Shown piece by piece: positions 17,138 to 26,788 of a stretch of 64,000 bases of DNA. The position numbers and the translations under genes are program-made. The notes beneath the pieces are model-generated. The model worked only from the letters and a program-made list of their open reading frames with translations, did no database searches and was not told the origin of the DNA. Where the stretch lies: NCBI RefSeq assembly GCF_000620165.1, contig NZ_JHVN01000002.1:62001-126000 (forward strand). Direction: 5' to 3'. Each line of letters opens with the position of its first letter. Positions within the stretch are counted from its first letter, which is position 1. The DNA is from Anoxybacillus tepidamans PS2 (lineage in GTDB: Bacteria; Bacillota; Bacilli; Bacillales; Anoxybacillaceae).

Positions 17138-19066
17138 TTAACGAGAACCCGACTTCGTCCCCATATAGACCCTAATCGTGGCTCCTTCCTTCACTTTAAC
17201 TCCTGGCTGTGGAGCTTGGTCAATTACAACATCGCCTTCTCCACTAACATCTAATTTTAAGTTAAAAAGCTGCTCTTGCAAGTCTTTTTTTGTCAAACCT
17301 TCTAAATTTGGTACTTCAACTACTTTTGGATCGTTCCAGGCACGCTCTTTTTCGATCTGTCCCTTTCGTGGTTTCACGCCGATCGTGCGCAAGCTATCCT
17401 CCATAATTTTTCCAACGATTGGCGCCGCAACAACCCCACCAAACTGTACAGTTCCTTTTGGATGGTCAACAGCTACATAAACGACCAATTTTGGATCGTC
17501 TGCCGGGGCAAATCCAATAAATGAAACGATATAATCGTCTTTTAGATAGCGACCATTCTTCGCTTTTTGCGCCGTTCCCGTTTTTCCGCCGACACGGTAT
17601 CCCTCGACGAAAGCGCCTTTCCCTGTTCCCTGGGCAACGACGCTCTCAAGCGCAAAGCGAACCTGCTTCGAAGTTTCCTCGGAAATAACGCGACGTTTCG
17701 CTTTTGGTGTATTGCGGCTGATGACCTCACCTGTTTCAGGATCAATCCACTGTTTCGCGATATACGGAGTATATAAAATCCCTCCATTAACTGCCGCGGC
17801 AACTGCTGCCACTTGCTGAATCGGCGTCACTGACACACCTTGGCCGAACGCAGTCGTCGCTTGCTCAACAGGACCGACGCGCTTCATATCAAATAAAATT
17901 CCTGTTCCCTCACCTTGCAAATCAATACCTGTTTTTTGTCCGAATCCAAACGCCTTGATGTAATCAAACAGTTTTTCTTTTCCTAAGCGCTCACCTAATG
18001 CGACAAAACCGGGGTTGCATGAGTTTTGAACTACCTCCAAAAATGTTTCGGAGCCATGCCCCCCTCTTTTCCAGCAACGCAATGTTGCGCCAGCCACTTT
18101 TACATAACCTGGATCATAAAAGTGATCTTTTAACAAATTTACTTTCTTCTCCTCAAGAGCGGCGGCTAGCGTAATAATTTTAAATGTTGAACCCGGTTCA
18201 TACGTGCTCCATACAGGCAAATTGCGATTATAAATTTCTGACGGGACGTTTCGATAATTCGCTGGATCAAACGTCGGACGGCTGGACATTGCCAAAATTT
18301 CCCCTGTATTAGGATCCATTGCAATTGCTATAATGCCGTCCGGATTATATTTAGCCTCGGCAATATCAAGTTCGCGCTCCACAATTGTTTGAATGCGAGA
18401 ATCTATCGTCAGCTCTAAATTTAATCCGTCCGTTGGCGGCGTATAGCGATCTGCCATGTTCGGCATTCGTTTTCCTTTTGCATCCGAGTAAAACTCAACT
18501 GAACCTTTATGACCTTTTAACTCTTTATCATAATATAACTCTAAGCCAGTAAGCCCTTGATTATCAATTCCGGTGAAACCGAGAACGTGCGACAAATAGC
18601 TACCAAAAGGATAATACCGCTTTGTATCTTCGGCGATATACACTCCTTTGAGATTAAGATCCCGGATTTCTCTCGCTTTTTCGTTAGAAATTTTTCGGCC
18701 TTCTGGAATGCGTTCAATTAACGTTTTTTTCGTCACGTGCTTGTATGCTTCCTCAACAGGCATGTTCAATACTTTTGCTAGTTTCTCAGCAGTCTCTGCC
18801 GGGTTTTCAACCTGCCTTGGCACGACATAGACGGTTGGAGCGCTCATATTCGTCGCCAACGGAACACCGTTGCGATCTAAAATTTCTCCCCTTTTCGGTT
18901 CAAACGGAATACTTCGACTCCATGAGTTTTTTGCCTTCTCTGTCAAACCATCGCCGAGAATCAATTGAACGTATCCCAAACGGATATCAATAATTGAAAA
19001 GATGAGCACCCCAATGAGCAATACAGCAGCGAGCCGCTTGCGAACGGTGACGTTTGAAACGCGCAT
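17138..19066 (-). CDS. spoVD: Sporulation-specific penicillin-binding protein SpoVD
   Basis: About 642 residues, a class B transpeptidase that cross-links spore cortex peptidoglycan with SpoVE. One N-terminal membrane segment (about 12-30) is followed by the dimerisation domain (FEPKRGEILDRNGVPLATN) and the transpeptidase domain with active Ser in YEPGSTFKI, the SXN motif in VQNSCNPGF and KTGT in RVGGKTGTAQK. One PASTA domain closes the protein (VPNLEGLTKKDLQEQL region). The start is ATG 19066, beginning MRVSNVTVRKR as in the family. In B. subtilis it is controlled by sigma-E; no clear match to that promoter was found here. Confidence 0.97.
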   Translation of the reverse strand: MRVSNVTVRKRLAAVLLIGVLIFSIIDIRLGYVQLILGDGLTEKAKNSWSRSIPFEPKRGEILDRNGVPLATNMSAPTVYVVPRQVENPAETAEKLAKVLNMPVEEAYKHVTKKTLIERIPEGRKISNEKAREIRDLNLKGVYIAEDTKRYYPFGSYLSHVLGFTGIDNQGLTGLELYYDKELKGHKGSVEFYSDAKGKRMPNMADRYTPPTDGLNLELTIDSRIQTIVERELDIAEAKYNPDGIIAIAMDPNTGEILAMSSRPTFDPANYRNVPSEIYNRNLPVWSTYEPGSTFKIITLAAALEEKKVNLLKDHFYDPGYVKVAGATLRCWKRGGHGSETFLEVVQNSCNPGFVALGERLGKEKLFDYIKAFGFGQKTGIDLQGEGTGILFDMKRVGPVEQATTAFGQGVSVTPIQQVAAVAAAVNGGILYTPYIAKQWIDPETGEVISRNTPKAKRRVISEETSKQVRFALESVVAQGTGKGAFVEGYRVGGKTGTAQKAKNGRYLKDDYIVSFIGFAPADDPKLVVYVAVDHPKGTVQFGGVVAAPIVGKIMEDSLRTIGVKPRKGQIEKERAWNDPKVVEVPNLEGLTKKDLQEQLFNLKLDVSGEGDVVIDQAPQPGVKVKEGATIRVYMGTKSGSR

Positions 19067-19207
19067 ATTTTGGGAACCCCCCTTATAATAGGCTCGTTCC
19101 ACTATATGCTTGTACTTTTGTTTATAGAACGCTAGAACAGAATGCGTTCAATATAATCGGTATTTTAATAAACAACATAGTGATTTCACCGATATCGGCC
19201 GCTTCTC

Positions 19208-21421
19208 TTAGTCAACAGGCTGTTCTCTCTTTTTAACTTTTTTTCCTTTCTCTTTTTCTATGCGCTCTTTCCATTTGGAAGGCGCAGCGAGTTCAACGAT
19301 TAAATAATCATTCTCCTTAACGGTCGTTTTAGGGCGAATGCTTTGCGTCACAACATATCCGCTTCCTTTTATGCTTGGCTTAATATGAAGCAGCTCGACA
19401 ACTTTCATAACATCACGCAACGACCAGCCTCGAAGATCCGGCATGGTAGCGGTACCGCTCGTTTTTAAAATAATGCGCTCACTAGCAATCACTTCACCGC
19501 CGGCTAAAGGAAGCTGTGCCTCTACTTGTTTTCCTTCTCCGAGCACAATCGGTTGCAATCCTTTAGACTTTAAATCCTGCAAAGCAGCCTCGACCGTTTG
19601 CCCGGCATATGACGGCAGTTCGACTCCCTTTTTGCTGAAGGTCTGCTCTGTTTTGTCAGACGAAGGATGGATATTCAAATATTGCAAACTATTTTTCATC
19701 ACGCTATTAAAGATCATTGAAACCGGTGCAGCACCTGTCTCTGTGTACGAAAGCTTCGGTTGTTGAACAGCCACATACATAATAAGTTGCGGGTTTTCTT
19801 TTGGAGCCATTCCTAAAAACGAGAAAATATAATTTTCGTAGCCTGTTAAGTATCCGCCCTTCGGAGACGGAATTTGTGCTGTTCCCGTCTTTCCGGCCAC
19901 CCGGTAACCTTCGATTTGATAAGGGCGACCCGTTCCTTTTTCTGATGTTACAACCGTTTCTAATATATCTAGCACTTTTTGAGCGGTCTCTTTCGTGATT
20001 GGTTCCCCAACGGCTTCCGGTTCATTCTTGAAAACGACTTTTTTTGTGTCCGGATCAACAATGCGATCCACCACGTATGGCTTCATCATTTTCCCACCAT
20101 TTGCAATCGCTGTTGCCGCCTGAATTTGCTGAATCGGAGTCACAGACGTTCCTTGTCCAAACGCAGTTGTCAATTTTTCGATTGGATATCGATAAACAAT
20201 GTTACCGACTGCTTCCCCTGGAAGATCAATACCGGTCTTTTCTTGAAAGTGGAACCGGTACAAATATTGTAGAAAACGGTCTTCTCCTAGTTTTTCATGC
20301 ACTAGCTTCGCAAATGCGACGTTCGAGGAACGTTGCACTCCTTCGTTAAAGGAGATAACACCCCAACCGACTTTGTTATGGTCCCGAATTTCGTTCGGCC
20401 CCACTCGGTAAGAACCGGAACGGTATAACTCATTTCCATTGTACACTCCTTCATTAATGGCGGCGGCTAATGTGAATATTTTCATGGTGGAACCTGGTTC
20501 GTAAGGATAAGAGATCGCATCATTTAAATAGTTCGTAATGTTACGTTGATTTGGGTCGAAACTCGGTCTTGTTCCCATTGCCAAAATTTCTCCCGTCTTT
20601 GGATTTGCAACAATTGCAATAATTTTTTTGGGCTGATATTTTTTTTCAGCTTGATTCATTGCATCTTCCAAAAACGTTTGAATTTTTTGGTCAATCGTTA
20701 AATATACTTCATCCCCGTTATCCGGAGGAACGATCCTTTCTTTGGTTTCCGGTAAACGAAACCCTTCCTTATCTCCTTCAAAAAGAACATATCCGTCTTT
20801 TTCGCGCAGATAGCGATTTAAACTTTTTTCAAGTCCCATCATTCCAACTGTTTTATCGCCGTTTTCTCCTTTTTTTTGCGCATAGCCGATAACGTAAGAA
20901 GCAAAGGTCCCATTTGGATAAAACCGCTTCGTATCCCGAATAAATCCGATGCCTGGAAGCTTCAACGCCTCAATTTTTTTCTTGAGTTCATAGCTAATAT
21001 CGCGTCCATATACACCGAATTCTACTTGTTTTGCTTTTTTCTTTAAAATGTGCTCGGCTTCGCTGACGTCCATATGTAGAAGCGGGGCTAGTTTTCGTGC
21101 TGTCATCTCCGGGTCGACTACATGCTTCGGATTACTAGGATCGGTTGTCATTTTTGGATCGAGCACAGCAATAAGCGTATACGACGGCGTATCTTCTGCA
21201 AGCACTTCTCCGTGGCGATCTAAAATCGTTCCGCGCTTCGCTTCAATTGTTCGCTTTTTCTTATGCATTTCTTCGGCCTTTACCGCCAGCACTTGTCCAT
21301 CCGCTACTCCTGTTGCCTGCAATTCAACAAACCGGAACACTAACACAAAAAAGAGCAGGCTAAACAAACAAAATAATAGTGCTGCTCCTTTATGAGTATT
21401 CTTATGCTTTTTATGTGCCAT
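19208..21421 (-). CDS. pbpB: Penicillin-binding protein 2B, septal transpeptidase
   Basis: A 737-residue class B PBP, essential for division septum synthesis with FtsW. A membrane segment (about 12-30) precedes KRTIEAKRGTILDRHGEVLA; the catalytic Ser is in YEPGSTMKIFTLA, SXN in VQRSSNVAF and KTG in RVAGKTGTAQI. Two C-terminal PASTA repeats follow (GVELPSYAGQTVEAAL and TATMPDLRGWSLRDVM). It belongs to the rsmH-ftsL-pbpB group, seven bases downstream of ftsL. Upstream of the paralogue spoVD, an arrangement shared by bacilli. Confidence 0.97.
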   Translation of the reverse strand: MAHKKHKNTHKGAALLFCLFSLLFFVLVFRFVELQATGVADGQVLAVKAEEMHKKKRTIEAKRGTILDRHGEVLAEDTPSYTLIAVLDPKMTTDPSNPKHVVDPEMTARKLAPLLHMDVSEAEHILKKKAKQVEFGVYGRDISYELKKKIEALKLPGIGFIRDTKRFYPNGTFASYVIGYAQKKGENGDKTVGMMGLEKSLNRYLREKDGYVLFEGDKEGFRLPETKERIVPPDNGDEVYLTIDQKIQTFLEDAMNQAEKKYQPKKIIAIVANPKTGEILAMGTRPSFDPNQRNITNYLNDAISYPYEPGSTMKIFTLAAAINEGVYNGNELYRSGSYRVGPNEIRDHNKVGWGVISFNEGVQRSSNVAFAKLVHEKLGEDRFLQYLYRFHFQEKTGIDLPGEAVGNIVYRYPIEKLTTAFGQGTSVTPIQQIQAATAIANGGKMMKPYVVDRIVDPDTKKVVFKNEPEAVGEPITKETAQKVLDILETVVTSEKGTGRPYQIEGYRVAGKTGTAQIPSPKGGYLTGYENYIFSFLGMAPKENPQLIMYVAVQQPKLSYTETGAAPVSMIFNSVMKNSLQYLNIHPSSDKTEQTFSKKGVELPSYAGQTVEAALQDLKSKGLQPIVLGEGKQVEAQLPLAGGEVIASERIILKTSGTATMPDLRGWSLRDVMKVVELLHIKPSIKGSGYVVTQSIRPKTTVKENDYLIVELAAPSKWKERIEKEKGKKVKKREQPVD

Positions 21422-21427
21422 CGTCCA

Positions 21428-21787
21428 TCATTCCTGCACGACTTTTACGTTATTTTCATTTAGCGAAAGCCCTAACTGTTTCGCCTTTTCTAAAATTCGC
21501 TCATACGTGCTTAGTTGCTGTACCTCTACGTATAAATCGTTATTATGTTTTTTCTGCTCGTTAATATCTCCTTGTAATTGTTGAATTTGCTTATTGACTT
21601 GGTAAATAGCCACTTGGTTTGAAACCATTTTCACAGATGCATATATCGCAAATAAAAGAAATGAAAATAGCACGAGTTTTTCACCAAGCGTCAAACGAAG
21701 CTTAACTTTTCGTCTTTGTTTTACTTCTGGACGCAAAGAAGAATGCTGTCTTTGTTTTTCCTGAATTTTTACGGCTGTATTATTCAC
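21428..21787 (-). CDS. ftsL: Cell division protein FtsL
   Basis: 119 residues. A basic cytoplasmic N-terminus (EVKQRRKVKLRLTLGEK) is followed by one membrane segment (about 37-56) and an extracellular leucine-zipper-like coiled coil (NKQIQQLQGDINEQKKHNND, then the QLSTYERILEKAKQLGL helix). FtsL pairs with DivIC and DivIB and is unstable in B. subtilis, setting division timing. It sits between rsmH and pbpB in the usual order with short gaps. Sequence conservation in this family is low; the call rests on topology and context. Confidence 0.93.
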   Translation of the reverse strand: MNNTAVKIQEKQRQHSSLRPEVKQRRKVKLRLTLGEKLVLFSFLLFAIYASVKMVSNQVAIYQVNKQIQQLQGDINEQKKHNNDLYVEVQQLSTYERILEKAKQLGLSLNENNVKVVQE

Positions 21788-21809
21788 ACGTTTCCCTCCC
21801 TAAATTGAT

Positions 21810-22742
21810 TTATAGCTTCTCAGCAATGCGCAGTTTCGCCGATCGCGCGCGGTTATTGGCACTTGTTTCTTGCTCTGATGGAACAATCGGTTTTTTCGTA
21901 ATGAGTTTTAGCTTTGGCTGATATTCCTCTGGAACAATCGGCAGCCCCGGTGGAAGTTTTGGCCCCTCGCTCGCCTCTTTAAATACGGTTTTGCAGATGC
22001 GATCTTCGAGCGAATGGAAGGTAATAACGCTGATCCTTCCCCCTGGCTTTAGCAACTCAATCGCTTGGACAATCGCCTCTTTAAAGGCCTGCAGTTCATC
22101 ATTGACGGCAATGCGTATCGCTTGAAAAATTCGTTTTGCCGGGTGCCCTCCACTTCTTCGCGCAGGGGCAGGAATTGCTTCCTTAATCAACTCCACTAAT
22201 TCCCCTGTTGTTTCAATCGGCTTTTGCTTTCGGAAAGCCTCAATCTTTCTGGCCACTTGTTTAGAAAACTTCTCTTCTCCATAGTGGAAAAAAATATGTA
22301 CAAGCTGCTCATACGTCCAGTTATTTACAATATCGTAAGCCGTTAGGTTTGCGTCGCGGTTCATTCTCATATCAAGCGGCGCATCATGATGGTAGCTGAA
22401 ACCGCGTTCGGGTGTGTCTAACTGTGGGGAAGATACCCCCAAATCAAACAAAATTCCATCTACTTTATCAACGCCGTGCTCAGCGAGCTTCGCAGTCAAA
22501 AATCGAAAATTGCTTTTAATGAACACGATTTGTTTCTCATACTGTGCCAATCTTTCTTTCGCATGTTCAATCGCCATATCATCCTGATCAAAGGCAAACA
22601 ATCGCCCCTGTTCTGATAGCTGCGAAAGCAAATATTCGCTATGTCCTCCACCACCCAACGTGCAGTCAACATAAGTACCATCCGGCTTTATTTTCAATCC
22701 GTCCACTGTTTCTTTCAATAAGACTGTCGTATGCTGAAACAC
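21810..22742 (-). CDS. rsmH: 16S rRNA (cytosine(1402)-N(4))-methyltransferase
   Basis: About 310 residues. It methylates C1402 of 16S rRNA using S-adenosylmethionine. The SAM motif [19 protein letters not shown] lies near the N-terminus; [35 protein letters not shown] and [14 protein letters not shown] are family blocks. The start is GTG at 22742 ([15 protein letters not shown] follows), giving the standard length; the reading frame is open 21 codons further upstream, without support. First gene of the dcw cluster here, because mraZ, normally just upstream, is absent. Confidence 0.96.
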   Translation of the reverse strand: MFQHTTVLLKETVDGLKIKPDGTYVDCTLGGGGHSEYLLSQLSEQGRLFAFDQDDMAIEHAKERLAQYEKQIVFIKSNFRFLTAKLAEHGVDKVDGILFDLGVSSPQLDTPERGFSYHHDAPLDMRMNRDANLTAYDIVNNWTYEQLVHIFFHYGEEKFSKQVARKIEAFRKQKPIETTGELVELIKEAIPAPARRSGGHPAKRIFQAIRIAVNDELQAFKEAIVQAIELLKPGGRISVITFHSLEDRICKTVFKEASEGPKLPPGLPIVPEEYQPKLKLITKKPIVPSEQETSANNRARSAKLRIAEKL

Positions 22743-22986
22743 AGCCTCACCACCTTTTCCATGATGTATGTCCATGTAAGCAACCGTCAATTTATTATAC
22801 AACAAAACAAAACAAATTTTTAGGTGTTTTCTGTAAAAAAACGTCTTATCATGTTTTCTTTTGTCGTATTTCGTCTAATGGATCGGAAATACGAACAAAT
22901 ATTCCTTTTCACATTCTCTTTGTACTATTCTCATTTACAGAAAAAAAATCCTGTATTAGACAGGATTTTTCGTTCGACGTTTTCTG
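22743..22986. other. Gap where mraZ is usually found
   Basis: Between bshC and rsmH. It holds only the bshC terminator; no frame on either strand resembles MraZ (about 143 residues would be expected). The AT-rich tract 22743-22940 may contain the rsmH promoter, but I could not choose a convincing one. Confidence 0.6.
22943..22970 (-). terminator. Terminator after bshC
   Basis: AAAAATCCTGT pairs with ACAGGATTTTT around a short loop, with T runs on both strands. It ends the bshC transcript 16 bases after its stop codon region. Confidence 0.85.
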
Positions 22987-24615
22987 TTATATATATACAA
23001 TTTTATGCAAACCATTCCATTTATACTCGAGTTGCGTTAACCGGTCAACAATGTCAAATCCATATTTATTTATATAATAGAAAATGTTCCAAATCCGCTC
23101 CTGAAGCGCCTGATTCGGATATAGGGAGGTTTCGATGCGAGCAAATTTGTTCCATTGCACTTCGTATTTCCTCTCGATGGAACGTTGCAATGTTTGATGA
23201 AGAAAATCGATTTGTGTTTGCAGAAAGGCTGCATTTTTCGTCAATACATTCGCTAAACCACGGTCAATTTCTAGTCCGATTTCCCGCAACGGACGATGAA
23301 CTTCCTCAATGGTTTCCTTTGCCCGCATGGTCATTTCATCAAGCGGATAAGCAATTTGCCGCAGCCGCCAATCTGATTTTGCTTGTTCCGTGCGACCTTG
23401 CAAAACGTCGGAAACGGTTAGCCCTACTTCCTGTAAATCGCTATGAATCGATCGCTCAACAAGTGTAATGTTCAACCTTGGAACGACAGGAGGCATCAAG
23501 TAGCCAAATAGCGCAAATGCTTGCTTCAACTCAGCCCAATAAGCAATTTCGCCCGGCCCTGCAATGAAAGCAAGCGTCGGGAATAAAAACTCCTGCATGA
23601 GCGGACGTGTTACAACATTATTGCTTAGTTTGCCGGGAGAAGTTTTCGCAAGCGTCAATAACTCTTCTTCGGAAAACGCTATTTCGCCTTTTTTGCTGCG
23701 AAAAAGTCCATTTTGCCCTTCCCGTTCTAATAACCACCGTTCCCGCCCATCGTAATAAAAAAGGTTTGCTGACTGCTCCCGTACATCCAGCACTTTAGCA
23801 TAGCCAAGCTCTCCTAATAATTTTTGCTGCAGCAATACAGCATTCGTCACTTCATTATGCCGTGCGATGAGTTTTCCAAAAAAGTCGCTTTCGATCGCTC
23901 TTAGCGATTCATCGGCAGCGTTGATAACGACAATCCCTTCCGAAGCGAATAAGCGCAAAACAATGATGGCAAAAAAATCAACAAACGTGTTCGCTTGTTT
24001 GACACAATCCTCTAAAAAGTCGAGCAGTTCGTTTGTTGTGTTCGTTTCCCCATACGTCTCGACGATCTCTTTAATCCATTCAAAACAAAGCGGTTTGTCA
24101 ATCGAGAGCTCCGCAACCATTCTTTTCTCTTGTGCGGATTGCGGGTACGTATGCTTTTTGACCCTTCCTTTTTGCGCTACATAAACATGGTCCACCTCTG
24201 CAATATCATGGTCCTCACCGGCAATCCAGAAAACCGGGATGACCGGAATCCCCAATTGTTGTTCCTGTTCTTTTGCTAAACGTATAATCGATATAATTTT
24301 ATAAATTGTATACAACGGTCCTGTCAGTAAACCAGCTTGTTGTCCCCCAATAACAACTACGCTCGTTGGATCTGAAAGCTTCCGAATGTTATTTAACGTT
24401 TGCTCGCTCGCTTGAAACGATTGATGATAAGATAGCAAATGATCCACTAGCCGTTGGCGCGGATATGTTCGCTCCTGGAGGTCGCGCACACGCTGTTCAA
24501 ATACAGCGCCCGCTCTCACGTCATATACAAATCCTTTTTCAATCGGAAACGCTCCAGTTATGTAATCAGTCGCCAATGGAGTCGTTGCTCGCAAAGGGAT
24601 TTCATATATCTCCAT
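22987..24615 (-). CDS. bshC: Bacillithiol biosynthesis cysteine-adding enzyme BshC
   Basis: About 542 residues. BshC joins cysteine to glucosaminyl-malate in the last step of bacillithiol synthesis, the low-molecular-weight thiol of bacilli. The nucleotide-binding-like core shows VVVIGGQQAGLLTGPLYTIYK and IPVFWIAGEDHDIAEVDHV; a coiled coil lies near the C-terminus. The start is ATG 24615 (MEIYEIPL), after GAAAGGAAG. The family was formerly called YllA, and its place between panE and rsmH is conserved, though here mraZ is missing. Confidence 0.95.
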   Translation of the reverse strand: MEIYEIPLRATTPLATDYITGAFPIEKGFVYDVRAGAVFEQRVRDLQERTYPRQRLVDHLLSYHQSFQASEQTLNNIRKLSDPTSVVVIGGQQAGLLTGPLYTIYKIISIIRLAKEQEQQLGIPVIPVFWIAGEDHDIAEVDHVYVAQKGRVKKHTYPQSAQEKRMVAELSIDKPLCFEWIKEIVETYGETNTTNELLDFLEDCVKQANTFVDFFAIIVLRLFASEGIVVINAADESLRAIESDFFGKLIARHNEVTNAVLLQQKLLGELGYAKVLDVREQSANLFYYDGRERWLLEREGQNGLFRSKKGEIAFSEEELLTLAKTSPGKLSNNVVTRPLMQEFLFPTLAFIAGPGEIAYWAELKQAFALFGYLMPPVVPRLNITLVERSIHSDLQEVGLTVSDVLQGRTEQAKSDWRLRQIAYPLDEMTMRAKETIEEVHRPLREIGLEIDRGLANVLTKNAAFLQTQIDFLHQTLQRSIERKYEVQWNKFARIETSLYPNQALQERIWNIFYYINKYGFDIVDRLTQLEYKWNGLHKIVYI

Positions 24616-24733
24616 ATTAGAAAACTTCCTTTCTCGCTCTTTATTTTTAAGCATACTGCCTCTTTATCAGTAGTGAACACTCATGAGTATAGCATTCTTT
24701 GCACAAAATGAAAAAACATGCGCTCACAACGTG

Positions 24734-25120
24734 TTACATATTGTTAGACACTCTTACAAAAATCCCGTAGCTAAGCAAGCCGAAATAAGCAAAGAAAAAT
24801 AGCAAAAAACTAAACCTCCAAAACAAACGAAAAACTGCTGCAATATGCAAATCACCTTTTCTGCGCCAATACCCGACTGCAAACAGCATATTGACAACCA
24901 ATAGAAAAATAATTATAGCGGATAAATATGATTTCCCCCAAATTGCAACAATTAAAAAATGAACAGCAATCATAAAAAACAACGTAGAAATATTCACTGC
25001 AGCATAAAATGATTTTTTCTTTTTGTTTGTCAGTTTCCTAGCCAACAAATAGATAACGAAAAAGGCAAACAGCGGCATCGTGACAAAAGCAGCTGTTACA
25101 TGAGCAATCAAATTCCCCAT
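24734..25120 (-). CDS. DUF3397 membrane protein
   Basis: 128 residues with four predicted membrane segments (about 6-27, 37-60, 63-82 and 98-121) separated by short basic loops (ARKLTNKKKKSF, YWRRKGDLH). This pattern and the sequence fit the DUF3397 family of bacilli, whose function is unknown. It begins one base after the panE stop, so they form an operon; a ribosome site GAAGGGAAC precedes it. Confidence 0.85.
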   Translation of the reverse strand: MGNLIAHVTAAFVTMPLFAFFVIYLLARKLTNKKKKSFYAAVNISTLFFMIAVHFLIVAIWGKSYLSAIIIFLLVVNMLFAVGYWRRKGDLHIAAVFRLFWRFSFLLFFFAYFGLLSYGIFVRVSNNM

Positions 25121-26011
25121 TTATAGTTCCCTTCCTTCCATCCCTTTCACTGCATGAAATAAAAACCGGCAGAGCGGAGTTGGTATATTCCTTTCTTCTC
25201 CTTGGTCAACCACATATCCTAAAATGGCATCAACCTCTGTTTTCCGGCCTTGTTCGAGATCAGAGAGCATAGAGGAACGATTGTTTGCCGTTTTTTCGCA
25301 TATGCTTAAAATATGGTCCCATGCTTCTTTTTTATCATGCAGCGTTAGGACAGTACATATTTCAGAAAATAGCATTCTCATCATCTTTTTATATTCAGCC
25401 ACCCGCAATAGCTCACCATTTCGCACGCGCAAAATGGCGGTAAGTGGATTGACAACTGCATTGACTATCAATTTTTTTGTCAACATCCCTTGCCAATTAT
25501 TTTCGCAATTAATAGAAAAATCAGGGATTGGGTCATCTAGCAATTGCTTCAAAAGACCAAAATACCCATTAAATAAAGAAACATTGATTTTCCCGATCCC
25601 AGTATGCTCAACCGTCCGATCATCGTGCTTTAACGCTCCGTGTTCAACGACCCCTACTGCAATGTTTCGCTGTTTTAATGCAGACAACAAACGAATATGT
25701 CCCATTCCGTTTTGCAAAAAAACGAGCGTTGCTTCTTCTGGCCATTGTTGACACCGTTCTATCACATCGGCAAGATCATACTGCTTCACGGTAATGAATA
25801 CAACGTCCGCCTTTATATCCTCCTGGTCAATTTGTACAGCGCGAACAGGGATCACACGTTCACAATCTGCCTTAATAAGCCGCAATTTCTCTTGTTTGAG
25901 CAGTGCCGCCTGCGATCTGCGCCGCGTATAAATGGTTACATCATGACGATCACACAAATAGGCAGCGATTAATAGCCCTATTGCCCCTCCTCCAACAATC
26001 CCTATCTTCAT
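25121..26011 (-). CDS. panE: 2-dehydropantoate 2-reductase (ketopantoate reductase)
   Basis: A 296-residue NADPH-dependent enzyme that reduces ketopantoate to pantoate for pantothenate and CoA synthesis. The dinucleotide fold KIGIVGGGAIGLLIAAYL begins the protein; FITVKQYDL, FLQNGMGHI and the Lys in LTKKLIVNAVVNPLTAIL are family catalytic or substrate regions. In B. subtilis this position is ylbQ. It is cotranscribed with the DUF3397 gene. coaD, a later CoA-pathway gene, lies 7 kb away. Confidence 0.93.
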   Translation of the reverse strand: MKIGIVGGGAIGLLIAAYLCDRHDVTIYTRRRSQAALLKQEKLRLIKADCERVIPVRAVQIDQEDIKADVVFITVKQYDLADVIERCQQWPEEATLVFLQNGMGHIRLLSALKQRNIAVGVVEHGALKHDDRTVEHTGIGKINVSLFNGYFGLLKQLLDDPIPDFSINCENNWQGMLTKKLIVNAVVNPLTAILRVRNGELLRVAEYKKMMRMLFSEICTVLTLHDKKEAWDHILSICEKTANNRSSMLSDLEQGRKTEVDAILGYVVDQGEERNIPTPLCRFLFHAVKGMEGREL

Positions 26012-26080
26012 CCCTGTTTTTCCTCTCTTTCCGTCAATAAGCTCATGTTCCTATTTTATCAAATTCTAAATCTGAACGTT

Positions 26081-26120
26081 AATAGAAAAAGCTGATCGAA
26101 AAAGATCAGCTCTTTCTATT
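26081..26120 (-). terminator. Terminator after gerR
   Basis: AATAGAAA-AAGCTGATC (26081-26097) pairs with GATCAGCT-CTTTCTATT (26104-26120) around GAAAAA, a long stem with one mismatch; T-rich tracts follow on the minus strand. Confidence 0.82.
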
Positions 26121-26124
26121 ACTT

Positions 26125-26721
26125 TTACTTTTCAATTTTCTCTAAATTACCATTTCTATCCATTTGGAATTTCACCTTTGTTGCCTGCGCCTCTTCTTCT
26201 AGCACAACCATTTTGCGCGCCCGTTCCATAATCCCAATAAACGTCCTATAATCTTCCTGAACGGCCTTTAACTCTCTTTGCAGTTGTTCTTTTTCCATTT
26301 GCAGCTTCGTAATCATTTGCTGGAGCTGTTCCATGTCTTTTTTCAGCGCGCGGTTTTCGTCAACAACATGCTGATGATGAGCAGAAGCCTGCTGGCATGT
26401 TTGTAAAAAAGAAATAACATCTTGCCATGTTATTTTCACCGCTTTTTCTTCAGATAGATTCTCTGCTTTTTGGGCTAGCTGCGCTCGTTCTTTCTTTTTT
26501 TCTTTTCGCTGCTTTTTCGCTAATTCAATAGCTTCTTTATACTGCTTTCTAACATATGAATTCCAACGGAATCCACAAGCAGCTGCTGTACGCGAAAGCC
26601 GTCTACCAACTTCTTCAAACGCTTGCAGCTGGGTTCCACCTTCCCGAATATAACGCAATACTACTTCAGCAAGTAATAAATCCTCATCCTGCGTCCATGC
26701 ATCTTGGCGCACACTTGTCAT
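26125..26721 (-). CDS. gerR: RsfA-family sporulation transcription factor GerR
   Basis: 198 residues. The N-terminal Myb/SANT-like DNA-binding domain ([19 protein letters not shown], then [17 protein letters not shown]) is typical of RsfA/YlbO proteins, followed by a Lys/Glu-rich linker and a long coiled coil (about 110-175). In B. subtilis GerR (YlbO) is made under sigma-E and represses or activates part of the mother-cell regulon. The ATG follows a purine-rich GGGGGAAGG. A sigma-E-like -10 box and a palindrome are just upstream, consistent with that control. Confidence 0.92.
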   Translation of the reverse strand: MTSVRQDAWTQDEDLLLAEVVLRYIREGGTQLQAFEEVGRRLSRTAAACGFRWNSYVRKQYKEAIELAKKQRKEKKKERAQLAQKAENLSEEKAVKITWQDVISFLQTCQQASAHHQHVVDENRALKKDMEQLQQMITKLQMEKEQLQRELKAVQEDYRTFIGIMERARKMVVLEEEAQATKVKFQMDRNGNLEKIEK

Positions 26722-26733
26722 TTTTCCTTCCCC

Positions 26734-26765
26734 CTAGTCGCTTTTTTCACTAATGTATGCGACTA
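26734..26765 (-). promoter_or_regulatory. Sigma-E-like -10 box overlapping an inverted repeat before gerR
   Basis: On the minus strand CATACATT (26752-26759) equals the sigma-E -10 consensus CATACANT. The -35 region is a poor match. CTAGTCGC (26734-26741) and GCGACTAG (26758-26765) form a perfect 8-bp inverted repeat that overlaps the -10 box and brackets the likely start point. It could be an operator or a leader hairpin; there is no T-run, so it is not a terminator. Confidence 0.45.
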
Positions 26766-26788
26766 GTAGAAAAGATAGAAGAAGAATG

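Noticed and set aside
19103-19207. Sigma-E promoter for spoVD (CATATAGT box)
   Set aside because: The -10-like box has one mismatch and no -35 at a suitable distance; too weak to report as a feature.
22824-23468. 214-codon + strand frame across the mraZ gap and bshC end
   Set aside because: Most of it is antisense to bshC and no protein family is recognisable.
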